Positions 8,250-15,885 of a DNA stretch of 64,000 bases are shown piece after piece. The DNA comes from Streptomyces sp. NRRL B-24085. GTDB lineage: Bacteria > Actinomycetota > Actinomycetes > Streptomycetales > Streptomycetaceae. The translations under genes and the position numbers were made by a program. Position 1 is the stretch's first letter, and every line of letters starts with the position of its first letter. Under the pieces are notes generated by a model. That model searched no databases. It was not told where the DNA came from and saw nothing but the letters and a program-made list of their open reading frames with translations. The stretch spans positions 122,738 through 186,737 of the forward strand of contig NZ_LJBR01000040.1 of NCBI RefSeq assembly GCF_001282115.1, written 5' to 3'.

Positions 8250-9206
8250 CTACTTGACCGCGATCGGGTTGACGGGTGAGCCGACCGCCCCGGTGATGGG
8301 CAGCGGTGCGGCGGTGAGCCAGAACGCGTACGCGCCGTCGCGGGCACAGTCCTCGGCGAGAGCGTCCAGGTCCCACATCTCACCGATCAGCAGACCGATG
8401 TTCGGGATGGCGACTTGGTGCAGGGGCTGGAAGGCGTGGTCGAACTCGTTGGGGCGGACCTCGAAGCCCCAGGTGTCGGTGGCGATCGCGGCGATCTCGC
8501 TGGAGTGCAGCCAGCCGGCGGTGGTGAACGACAGGCCAGGCGCGCTGCCGCCCGCGTAGTCGCCCCAGCCCTCGCGGCGTGCGCGGGCTAGCTGCCCGGT
8601 GCGGACCAGCACGATGTCACCGCGTCCGACGCTCACCTGGTGCGCCTCGGCCGTCGCCGTCAGATGGTCCTCGGTGATCGCGAACCCGTCCGGCAGTTCC
8701 CCGTCGGTGCCGATCACCCGGCCGACATCCAGTAGCACCCCGCGGCCCGCGACGTGGGGCGCCATGTGCTCGATGCCGGTGACGAGGTCGCCGTCGGAGG
8801 TGACGACCTTCTCGGCCGGGCGGCCGTTCCACGCCTTGCCGTGGTCGAAGATGTGGCCGAGCCCGTCCCATTGGGTCGAGCACTGGAGCGGCATCGCGAT
8901 GACGTCGTCGGCGCCGCCGATCCCGTGCGGGAAGCCCTGGTTGCCGAGGGCCGCGTCGGTGCCGGTGTCCAGCATGGTGTGCACCGGGTTGGTGCGGCGC
9001 CGCCAGCCCTTCTGCGGGCCGTTCATGTCGAAGGACTGCGACAGCGAGAAGCTGACGCCGCGCCGGACCAGGGCCGCGCCCTCACGGCGCTTGTCCTCGT
9101 CGAGGAAGTTCAGAGTGCCGAGCCGGTCGTCCTCGCCCCAACGCCCCCAGTTGGAGTACGACTTGGCTGCTTCGGCGATCGAGCCCTCGGGGTCCTGGTG
9201 GTTCAT
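8250..9206 (-). CDS. Cyclase family protein (kynurenine formamidase-like metal hydrolase)
   Basis: A 318-residue member of the cyclase/formamidase superfamily (Pfam cyclase PF04199 type). The TQWDGLGH segment near residue 105 is this subgroup's version of the HxGTHxD metal-binding motif. ATG 9206 is chosen because it overlaps the stop of the upstream FAH gene (ATGA); a longer in-frame extension exists but lacks support. Family members hydrolyse amides or lactones (kynurenine formamidase, isatin hydrolase) or act in polyketide-like ring chemistry. In this operon, opening of a lactone or amide formed around ring oxidation is plausible but unproven. Confidence 0.88.
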   Translation of the reverse strand: MNHQDPEGSIAEAAKSYSNWGRWGEDDRLGTLNFLDEDKRREGAALVRRGVSFSLSQSFDMNGPQKGWRRRTNPVHTMLDTGTDAALGNQGFPHGIGGADDVIAMPLQCSTQWDGLGHIFDHGKAWNGRPAEKVVTSDGDLVTGIEHMAPHVAGRGVLLDVGRVIGTDGELPDGFAITEDHLTATAEAHQVSVGRGDIVLVRTGQLARARREGWGDYAGGSAPGLSFTTAGWLHSSEIAAIATDTWGFEVRPNEFDHAFQPLHQVAIPNIGLLIGEMWDLDALAEDCARDGAYAFWLTAAPLPITGAVGSPVNPIAVK

Positions 9207-10204
9207 ACGGCGCCCTCCGCGACACAACGGGTGCGCTGGAGCCCGAGTCCGGTGACCGAACCCTCCATGACGTCGCCGTCGCGCAGCAGCCGTCCCCAGT
9301 GCATGCCGTTGCCGGCCGGGCTGCCGGTCAGGACCAGGTCGCCGGGGAGCAGGCGTGCGGTCCGGGAGGCGTACGACACCATCCGCGCGACCTTGAAGAT
9401 CATGTCCTTGGTGGACTCGTCCTGCATGGTGTCGCCGTTGAGCTTGAGCGTGACGCGCAGGTCGTCGGGGTTGGCGATCGACTCGGCCGGCACCAGCCAG
9501 GGGCCGAGCGGGGTGAAGCCGGGGGCGTTCTTGCTGCGCAGCCAGTCCGTCCCGATCTGCGGCATGTCCCGGCGGAACACGGTGGCCCGGTCGGTCAGGT
9601 CATTGGCGATCGTGTAGCCCGCGATGTAATCGGGAGCGTCCTCCACCGGCACCTGGTAGGCCGGCTTGCCGATGACGACCGCCAGCTCCAGTTCCCAGTC
9701 GGGCTGCTCGGCCCACCCGGGCAGGACGACGTCGTCGTACGGGCCGGTGATCGAGGTGGGCAGGCCGATGAAGACGTACGGCAGGTCCTCGGTGGCCCGC
9801 CGGTCCATGATCTCGGCGGCCTCCGCGCGCCGTTCGCTCTCCGGCCGGTCGTCTCCCGGGGCGCGGTGGGCGACGTGCAGGTCGATCACGTGCTGCCGGT
9901 AGTTCGCGCCCGACTGGAACACCTGGCGAGGCGCCACCGGCGCGTGCACGTGCAGATCCGCAACGGCCGTACGCGTCGGGCCGGTGTCGGACGCGAGGGC
10001 CCGCAGCCGCGGCAGGGCGGTCTCCCAGCTGTCCAGCACGTCCAGCGTCGTCAGCCGGTCGTCGCTGAGGGCGTCCCGCAGATCGAGGGCCTGACCGTCG
10101 GGGGTGACCAGCGCGGGGAATTCCGGCCCGTCCGGGGTCGAGAGGGTGGCGAGCGCGAACGGTCCGGCGAAGAGCGCGGACGCGGGTTCGGGTTTCACGG
10201 ACAT
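9203..10204 (-). CDS. Fumarylacetoacetate hydrolase family protein (first gene of the aromatic operon)
   Basis: A 333-residue FAH-superfamily protein. SGANYRQHVIDLH, the acidic metal ligands in WELELAVVIG, and the C-terminal LTGSPAGNGMHWG match acylpyruvase and fumarylpyruvate hydrolase-like enzymes. It is the promoter-proximal gene of the ten-gene minus-strand operon and lies 127 bases from the divergent LysR gene. AGGAGGACATGTCC spans its ATG, giving a strong ribosome site. Having two different FAH members in one operon suggests two consecutive hydrolysis, isomerisation or decarboxylation steps. Confidence 0.9.
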   Translation of the reverse strand: MSVKPEPASALFAGPFALATLSTPDGPEFPALVTPDGQALDLRDALSDDRLTTLDVLDSWETALPRLRALASDTGPTRTAVADLHVHAPVAPRQVFQSGANYRQHVIDLHVAHRAPGDDRPESERRAEAAEIMDRRATEDLPYVFIGLPTSITGPYDDVVLPGWAEQPDWELELAVVIGKPAYQVPVEDAPDYIAGYTIANDLTDRATVFRRDMPQIGTDWLRSKNAPGFTPLGPWLVPAESIANPDDLRVTLKLNGDTMQDESTKDMIFKVARMVSYASRTARLLPGDLVLTGSPAGNGMHWGRLLRDGDVMEGSVTGLGLQRTRCVAEGAV

Positions 10205-10266
10205 GTCCTCCTGATTGCGGTGGGACTAATCTGGACCCGCACCACGTGATCAGGGAAATCGATTCT

Positions 10267-10285
10267 GTGGATGATCTGCATCCAC
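10267..10285. promoter_or_regulatory. Perfect dyad between LysR gene and aromatic operon (probable LysR operator)
   Basis: GTGGATG, five bases ATCTG, then CATCCAC form a perfect 7-bp-arm dyad in the 127-base divergent intergenic region. It lies about 47 bases upstream of the LysR GTG and 63 bases upstream of the operon ATG. It contains a T-N11-A pair. LysR regulators normally bind such dyads next to the genes they autoregulate and activate. Confidence 0.65.
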
Positions 10286-10331
10286 CCCGTTTATCTTCTT
10301 CGTTGGCCGCTCCACCGCAAGGGACCGATCC

Positions 10332-11249
10332 GTGAACCTGGCCCGTCTCGATCTCAATCTCGTCGTCGCCCTGCGCGCCCTGCTGGAGGAGCGGAACGTC
10401 ACCCGCGCGGGACAGCGGGTCGGCCTGAGCCAGCCCGCGATGAGCGCCGCCCTCGCCCGCCTGCGCCGGCACTTCGGTGACGACCTGCTCGCACGTGTCG
10501 GCGGCCACTACGAGCTCACCGCACTCGGCCAGGTCCTCCTCGACCGCACCGCCTCCGCCTACGACCTGCTGGAACGCCTCTTCTCCAGCCAGGCGGACTT
10601 CGACCCGGCCAAGGAGACTCGCGAGTTCAAACTGGTCGCGTCCGACTACGCTGTCTCCGTCTTCGGCACCGAACTCGCCCGCCTGGTGCACGAGGAGGCG
10701 CCCGGTATCCGGCTGCGCTTCACCCAGACCCCGCCGACCGTCATCGACAACACCGCGACCCTGCTGAGCGCCACCGACGGCCTGCTCATGCCCCACGGCG
10801 TGATCAGCGACTTCCCGTCCACCGACCTCTACGACGACCGGTGGGTGTTCCTCGTGGCACGGGACCACCCCGGCGTGGGGGACCGGCTCACCCGTGACGA
10901 CCTGGCGAAACTGCCCTGGGTGACGTACCAGCGCACCTACGACGCGCCCGCCGTACGGCAGCTCGGCATGCTCGGGATCGAACCGCGCGTCGAGGTGTCC
11001 GTCGACAGCTTCCAGCTCCTGCCCCTGATGATCGCCGACACCCGGCGCATCGCTCTGGTTCAGGCACGGCTGGCGCGTCTGATGGCCCCGATCGCCGCCG
11101 TGCGGGTGCTGGAGCCGCCGTACGAGGCGGTGCCGCTGCGCGAAGCACTGTGGTGGCATCCGGTCCACACCCACGACGCGGCCCACATCTGGCTGCGCGA
11201 GACGGCCGCGCGGGTCGGGGCGGGGCTGCCGCGCGCGGACGGGGAGTGA
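10332..11249 (+). CDS. LysR-family transcriptional regulator
   Basis: A 305-residue LysR regulator starting at GTG 10332, with AAGGGA upstream. The N-terminal winged helix-turn-helix covers residues 3-63 (LNLVVALRALLEERNVTRAG, then LSQPAMSAALARLRRHFGDDLL), followed by the linker helix and a substrate-binding effector domain to about 295. NodD/SyrM- and NahR-like members that sense phenolics have this arrangement. It is divergent from the ring-cleavage operon and shares its control region, so it is the likely inducer-responsive activator, with a pathway substrate or intermediate as effector (inference). Confidence 0.93.
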   Translation: MNLARLDLNLVVALRALLEERNVTRAGQRVGLSQPAMSAALARLRRHFGDDLLARVGGHYELTALGQVLLDRTASAYDLLERLFSSQADFDPAKETREFKLVASDYAVSVFGTELARLVHEEAPGIRLRFTQTPPTVIDNTATLLSATDGLLMPHGVISDFPSTDLYDDRWVFLVARDHPGVGDRLTRDDLAKLPWVTYQRTYDAPAVRQLGMLGIEPRVEVSVDSFQLLPLMIADTRRIALVQARLARLMAPIAAVRVLEPPYEAVPLREALWWHPVHTHDAAHIWLRETAARVGAGLPRADGE

Positions 11250-11368
11250 GGCGATAAAGGCACCTCACCGGGAGCCGGTCCCGTCACGAGCCGCTCGCAT
11301 CTGACCATCGTGCCCCGAACCCTTCAACGGGCTCAGCGCCGAGGAACGAGCCCTTGTCGACAGCTGGG

Positions 11369-13372
11369 TCACAGCAGGCCGGGCTGCTGCCATTCGGTGC
11401 CGAGGACGTGGTGGTCGAGGAAGTTGAGGAACGTCTCGTACCAGAGGCGCGCGTGGTTCGGCTTGAGGATCCAGTGGTTCTCGTCCGGGAAGTAGAGGTA
11501 CTTCGCGGGCACTTCGTGCCGTTGCAGTTCCTGGAAGAGCGCGGCGCCCTGCCCGACGGGCACGCGGTAGTCCTTGGCGCCGTGGATGACCAGCATCGGA
11601 GTGCGGATCTTCGCGACGTCCAGGTGCGGCGAGTCGGCCTCGTAGCGCTCGGGGCGGGTCAGCGGGTCGCCGAAGATCTGCTGGAAGTACCACGGCACGT
11701 CGGTGTCGCTCTGGAACGCCCGCAGGTCCCACAGACCCGCATGGCTGACGATCGCCTTGAAGCGGTCCGTGCCGGTGGCCACCCGGTTCGCCATGTATCC
11801 GCCGTACGAGCCGCCGGCGAGCGCCGAACGTGAGGCATCGATGTCGGGGCGGGCCTCGGTCGCGTCGGTCAGCGCCATCACATCGGTGTAGGGTCGCCCG
11901 CCCCACTGCCCCCAGCCGCGCCGGTGGTTGATCTGCCCGTACCCGGTCGACAGGGCCGGATCCGGCAGCAGAACCGCGTAGCCGCGCGCGGCGAACGGCC
12001 ACGGGTTCCAGCGCCAGGTCCAGCCGTTCCAGCTGGACTGCGGTCCGCCGTGGACGGCGACGAGCAGGGGAGCGGGCTGCTCGGCGGACGCGCCCTCGGG
12101 CAGCACGAGCCAGCCGCGCAGCACGAATCCGTCGTCCGCCTCCACGTGCACCTCGGTGAGGGTGCCGGGCAGGTCCCCGACGCCGCCCGGGGCGGGCAGC
12201 TCGGCCGGAGTCTGGTCGGCGACACCGGCGTCGATCCGTACGGGCGTCGGCGGCGCGTCGACCGCGTGACGCAGGGCGTAGAGCGTCCGCCCGTCGGGGC
12301 TCACGGTCAGCGAGCCGTACGCGCCGGAAACGGTGAGGCGGGTGACGCTGCCGTCCGGGTCGCGGCGGAAGACGGGCGCGTGCCCCTGCTCGTCGCATGT
12401 GAAGAACAGCGTGTCGTCCACCGGTGAACAGGCCACGCCGGCAGGCCAGTTGTCGAATCCCGGCAGCAGGTCCTGGACCGTGCCGTCGGCCAGGTCGATC
12501 CGGACGAGAGTCGCCTCCCAGGGGTCGTCGTAGGTCGGGTAGCGCATCCGGCAGCACACGAGGGCCGAGCCGTCGTGGGTGAACCTCGGCGCCTCGTAGA
12601 GGTGCTCCAGGTCACCGACGACGTGGATCTCGTCACCGCTCGCCGAGTCGGCCACCACCACCGCGGTGCGATGCTCGGCCGGGACGCGCCCGGGCATGAA
12701 CCGCCGGTACGCGACCCGAGTGCCGTCCGGGGACAACGCCGCGTCCCCGGGATCCTCCAGACCGACCCCCTGCCCACCGGCGACGACCGGTTTCGCGTCA
12801 ACACCTGCGCGGACGAAGGTGTGCGGCTCCGCCGGGCCGAGGTCGTGGTCCCAGGCGCGGGTCGGACCGGCCTTGTACAAGATCGCGGTGACCTTCGCGT
12901 CCCTTCGCGCCGCACGCAGTTTTCCGTGTGCCTCGGCGTCAGCGGCCCCCGGGAGCAGTCCCGCGGTGTGACACAGCGCGCCGGAGTTGCGGGCCACGGT
13001 GACCGCGGCGATCCCACCGGGGTGCCGGGCCACGACGACGGCCTCCCCGCGCGGCGGCAACGCCCACAGCGCGGCGCCCTCATCGCCGTCCGCGGCGGCC
13101 CGTTCGGACAGGAAGTACAGCGTCCCGTCCGGACCGAACACCGGCCCCGACTCACCCTTGTCGGACCGGGTCAGCCGTAGCGCGTCGCGCTCCCCGGTCG
13201 GATCGATCTCCCACAGACCGGACACGAACCGCGTCCCGTCCTCGGACAACGACTGCACGGCGGCGACAAGACGACTGCCGTCGACTGACAGGGCAAGGGA
13301 GTTGACGCGCGGGCAGGCGACGAAGGCGGACAGGTCACGGAAGGTGGACGGGCCACCGGAGGACTCGGTCAT
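11369..13372 (-). CDS. S9 family peptidase (prolyl oligopeptidase / acylaminoacyl-peptidase type)
   Basis: A 667-residue serine peptidase. An N-terminal beta-propeller (to about residue 400, with repeated SPDG/GPDGTLYF blades) precedes an alpha/beta hydrolase domain. The nucleophile is Ser in GGSYGGYM, the Asp lies in GAKDYRVP and the His in DENHWIL; VAVHGGPQSSW supplies the oxyanion region. No signal peptide is visible, so it should be cytoplasmic and cleave short peptides or N-acylated peptides. It is convergent with the LysR gene and appears monocistronic. Its start lies against the decayed TetR remnant upstream. Confidence 0.93.
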   Translation of the reverse strand: MTESSGGPSTFRDLSAFVACPRVNSLALSVDGSRLVAAVQSLSEDGTRFVSGLWEIDPTGERDALRLTRSDKGESGPVFGPDGTLYFLSERAAADGDEGAALWALPPRGEAVVVARHPGGIAAVTVARNSGALCHTAGLLPGAADAEAHGKLRAARRDAKVTAILYKAGPTRAWDHDLGPAEPHTFVRAGVDAKPVVAGGQGVGLEDPGDAALSPDGTRVAYRRFMPGRVPAEHRTAVVVADSASGDEIHVVGDLEHLYEAPRFTHDGSALVCCRMRYPTYDDPWEATLVRIDLADGTVQDLLPGFDNWPAGVACSPVDDTLFFTCDEQGHAPVFRRDPDGSVTRLTVSGAYGSLTVSPDGRTLYALRHAVDAPPTPVRIDAGVADQTPAELPAPGGVGDLPGTLTEVHVEADDGFVLRGWLVLPEGASAEQPAPLLVAVHGGPQSSWNGWTWRWNPWPFAARGYAVLLPDPALSTGYGQINHRRGWGQWGGRPYTDVMALTDATEARPDIDASRSALAGGSYGGYMANRVATGTDRFKAIVSHAGLWDLRAFQSDTDVPWYFQQIFGDPLTRPERYEADSPHLDVAKIRTPMLVIHGAKDYRVPVGQGAALFQELQRHEVPAKYLYFPDENHWILKPNHARLWYETFLNFLDHHVLGTEWQQPGLL

Positions 13373-13479
13373 GCGGGCGATTGTCGCCCGCGCGCGACGG
13401 GGACGGCCAGAGAGCAGGACGTGAACGCTCGTCCGTCAGCGACCGCTCGGGCCCGCCTGACGCGTCTGACTGGGCTGCC

Positions 13480-13882
13480 CGGTCAGGAGCTCCGACCTCG
13501 CCCCACTTCTGGTTCGGCAACTGCCCGCTCACCTCCATGCCGGCGACTCCGTTCGCGGTGCTGATGAGCAGGGCGGCGTACTTCCGGGCGTCCTGCTCGC
13601 CGACCAGGTCGGCCGCGATGGCGAGAACTCGGTCTGGCTGGGCTCGGCGGCGCGGGCCGGCGCGGTGGGGTCGCTGGACGGATTGTTGAACATCAGCTTG
13701 TACAGGTGCGGCTGGGAGCGGCCGATGTCGATGAGCGCGGTGATCCCGGCGCGCAGTTTCTCCGCGGCCGGCAGAGCGGCATCGGCGCGCAGGTCCCGCA
13801 TGAGATCATCGTGCGCGCCGAGATGGGCGTCCGGCGCCGCGACAGGCTCCCGCGGAGGGGATCCGCGTGCGCTGGTACGCAT
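13480..13882 (-). pseudogene. Decayed TetR-family regulator (C-terminal half, frameshifted)
   Basis: Two minus-strand frames together read like a TetR C-terminal ligand domain. One contains LRADAALPAAEKLRAGITAL and SQPHLYKLMFNNPSSDPTAP; the other continues as IAADLVGEQDARKYAALL then GVAGMEVSGQL. The switch falls near 13620-13640, consistent with a one-base indel. The N-terminal helix-turn-helix is absent and the frame upstream does not resemble one. It therefore cannot make a DNA-binding protein. It abuts the S9 peptidase start and lies about 100 bases from the GH64 gene. Confidence 0.7.
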
Positions 13883-13925
13883 TTAAATGTTCCATCCGTT
13901 GACATGTACGCAATGGCGATGTCAC

Positions 13926-13943
13926 TTTGAGAGCGCTCTCAAA
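13926..13943. promoter_or_regulatory. Perfect 18-bp palindrome upstream of GH64 gene (LacI-family-type box)
   Basis: TTTGAGAGCGCTCTCAAA is a perfect palindrome centred 56 bases before the GH64 GTG. It shares the GAGCGCTC core of the TGGGAGCGCTCCCA boxes found at the cellulase genes further on, but has A/T in place of the outer G/C pairs. This is typical of an operator for a LacI-family repressor. Confidence 0.7.
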
Positions 13944-13989
13944 TCAGGTACGGACCAATCTCCCCCCTGCCCCCACACGGAGGTGGAGC

Positions 13990-15189
13990 GTGCTCAAGAA
14001 GCTCACTCGCCGACTCATGGCACCGACGGTGGCGGCCGCGCTGCTGGGCGCCGCCCTCACGGTCCTCGCACCGTCCTCCGCGGACGCGGCGGTGCCCGCC
14101 ACGATCCCCCTGAAGATCACCAACAACTCCGGCCGCGGGGACGCGGTCTACGTCTACACCCTGGGCACCCTGCTGAGTACGGGGCAACAGGGCTGGGCGG
14201 ACGCGAACGGCACCTTCCACGCCTGGCCGGCCGGCGGCAATCCTCCGACGCCGGCGCCTGACGCCTCCATCGCGGGACCGGCGAACGGGCAGACGAAGAC
14301 CATTCGGATCCCGAAGTTCTCCGGCCGGATCTACTTCTCCTACGGCCAGAAGCTCGTCTTCAAACTGGCCACCGGTGGACTGGTGCAGCCCGCGGTCCAG
14401 AACCCGTCCGACCCGAATCGCAACATCCTCTTCAACTGGTCCGAGTACACGCTCAACGACTCCGGCCTGTGGATCAACAGCACCCAGGTGGACATGTTCT
14501 CCGCGCCCTACGCGGTCGGTGTGCAGCGCGCGGACGGGAGCACGCTCAGCACCGGCCACCTCAAGTCGGGCGGCTACAACGGGTTCTACAACTCGTTGCG
14601 GGGCCAGGCGGGTGGTTGGGCGAACCTGATCCAGACCCGGTCCGACGGCACCGTGCTCCGTGCCCTCTCTCCCACCTACGGGTTGGAGACGGGAGCCCTG
14701 CCCGCGTCCGTGATGGACGACTACATCAACCGCGTATGGCAGAAGTACGCGACGACGAACCTGACGGTCACTCCCTTCACCGACCAGCCGAACACCAAGT
14801 ACTTCGGCCGGGTGTCGGGCAACGTCATGAACTTCACGAACAGTTCGGGCACCGTCGTCACCAGCTTCCAGAAACCCGACGCGGCCAGCATCTTCGGCTG
14901 CTATAAGAACCTCGACGCACCCAACGACCTTGTGCGCGGCCCCATTTCGCGCACTCTGTGCGCGGGCTTCAACCGTTCCACCCTCCTGATCAACCCGAAC
15001 CAGCCGGACACCGGAACCGCGAACTTCTACCAAGACTTGGTGACCAACCAGTACGCGAAGAAAATCCACGCGCAGATGGCGGACGGCAAGGCCTACGCCT
15101 TCGCTTTCGACGACGTCGGCAACCAGGAGTCCCTCGTCCACGACGGCAACCCGCAGCAGGCGTACCTGACGCTGGACCCCTTCAACTGA
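13990..15189 (+). CDS. Secreted glycoside hydrolase family 64 endo-beta-1,3-glucanase
   Basis: A 399-residue secreted protein. The start is GTG 13990, eight bases after a GGAGG ribosome site; a TTG start 63 bases upstream would lie in the operator. A lysine/arginine N-terminus (KKLTRRL), a hydrophobic stretch and ADAA form a signal peptide of about 36 residues. The rest matches GH64/thaumatin-like laminaripentaose-producing glucanases: ITNNSGRGDAVYVYTLG, WINSTQVDMFSAPYAVGV and the C-terminal KIHAQMADGKAYAFAFDDVG. It would cleave fungal or plant beta-1,3-glucan outside the cell. A LacI-type box lies just upstream and a strong hairpin follows its stop. Confidence 0.92.
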   Translation: MLKKLTRRLMAPTVAAALLGAALTVLAPSSADAAVPATIPLKITNNSGRGDAVYVYTLGTLLSTGQQGWADANGTFHAWPAGGNPPTPAPDASIAGPANGQTKTIRIPKFSGRIYFSYGQKLVFKLATGGLVQPAVQNPSDPNRNILFNWSEYTLNDSGLWINSTQVDMFSAPYAVGVQRADGSTLSTGHLKSGGYNGFYNSLRGQAGGWANLIQTRSDGTVLRALSPTYGLETGALPASVMDDYINRVWQKYATTNLTVTPFTDQPNTKYFGRVSGNVMNFTNSSGTVVTSFQKPDAASIFGCYKNLDAPNDLVRGPISRTLCAGFNRSTLLINPNQPDTGTANFYQDLVTNQYAKKIHAQMADGKAYAFAFDDVGNQESLVHDGNPQQAYLTLDPFN

Positions 15190-15212
15190 ACATCCAAGAC
15201 GATGACTTGGCA

Positions 15213-15239
15213 CCTCACCCCGCACCGTGCGGGGTGAGG
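15213..15239. terminator. Hairpin downstream of GH64 gene
   Basis: CCTCACCCCGC and GCGGGGTGAGG pair perfectly (11 bp) around the loop ACCGT, 24 bases after the GH64 stop. No U-tract follows, as usual for Streptomyces terminators. Confidence 0.8.
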
Positions 15240-15369
15240 ACAGGTCGTCCCTGACCGCGCGGGGCTGCTCTGGCAGACCCGGCGGAGGCAGTACGGCGGT
15301 CGCGGATGGCGTGCTGGTGCCGACGGCCGGCCTTCGGCTCGGCATGGCAGTCGCCGTATAGCGGCGGAT

Positions 15370-15625
15370 GAAGGCGCCGTCGTGGGCCCGGCGCGCGTAA
15401 CGAGTTGCGGGCCTCGGGGGTGGGCGTCGGAGTGCCCGGCCCCGAGAACGGGGGTGTGGTGAGTGCGCTGGAGCGCCGTGTCGCCGATCTCGCCGCGAAA
15501 GGTCTGTCCAACTAGGAGATCGGCACTAGGTCAAGGTCTCGGCACGCACTGCGGGCGCACATCTGTGCCGCGCTTTACCGAAGCTCGGCGTGACCACGCG
15601 AGCCGCGCTGCGTGACGCCCGGGCG
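15370..15625 (+). pseudogene. Decayed LuxR-family regulator, C-terminal HTH remnant
   Basis: Pieces of a LuxR C-terminal domain can be read on the plus strand: APSWARRA, then after a frame change ARNELRASGVGVGVPG, then SALERRVADLAAKGLSN followed by an in-frame TAG near 15513, EIGTR, RAHICAAL and, after another frame change near 15577, PKLGVTTRAALRDA. This order matches the LERRVA...GLSNREIA...KLGVTTRAAL pattern of LuxR/GerE helix-turn-helix domains. At least one stop and two frameshifts make it non-functional. No N-terminal part remains nearby. Confidence 0.75.
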
Positions 15626-15655
15626 CCTACGAACAGACTTGCGGCCGGCATTGTG

Positions 15656-15696
15656 CAACCCGCCAACCCGCCAACCCGCCAACCCGCCAACTCGCC
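15656..15696. repeat. 8-bp tandem repeat CGCCAACC, about five copies
   Basis: The unit CGCCAACC is repeated from 15661, with a partial copy before and CGCCAACT plus CGCC at the end. It lies just after the LuxR remnant in a region without genes, consistent with slippage in non-functional DNA. Confidence 0.85.
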
Positions 15697-15885
15697 GGGG
15701 AACCGGCGGAGTTCTCCTCGCGCACGAGACCGGATTCGACTTCCTCCGCGAGTGTGGTGCGGTGCGATGCGGCGTCAGCCGGCCGGAGCACGCAGCGTTC
15801 CACTTGCCACGGCGGCTGCCGTGATGTGAAGGGGAAGGCTGGTGGCGGCCTTCCCGCCTCCCGTGATGCCCAGGGCGGACGCGGG

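Noticed and set aside
13927..13989. TTG start extending the GH64 protein by 21 residues
   Set aside because: It would begin inside the palindromic operator and spoil the signal peptide; GTG 13990 has a good ribosome site.
15656..15696. Possible CRISPR-like array
   Set aside because: The 8-bp units are contiguous with no spacers; it is a simple tandem repeat.
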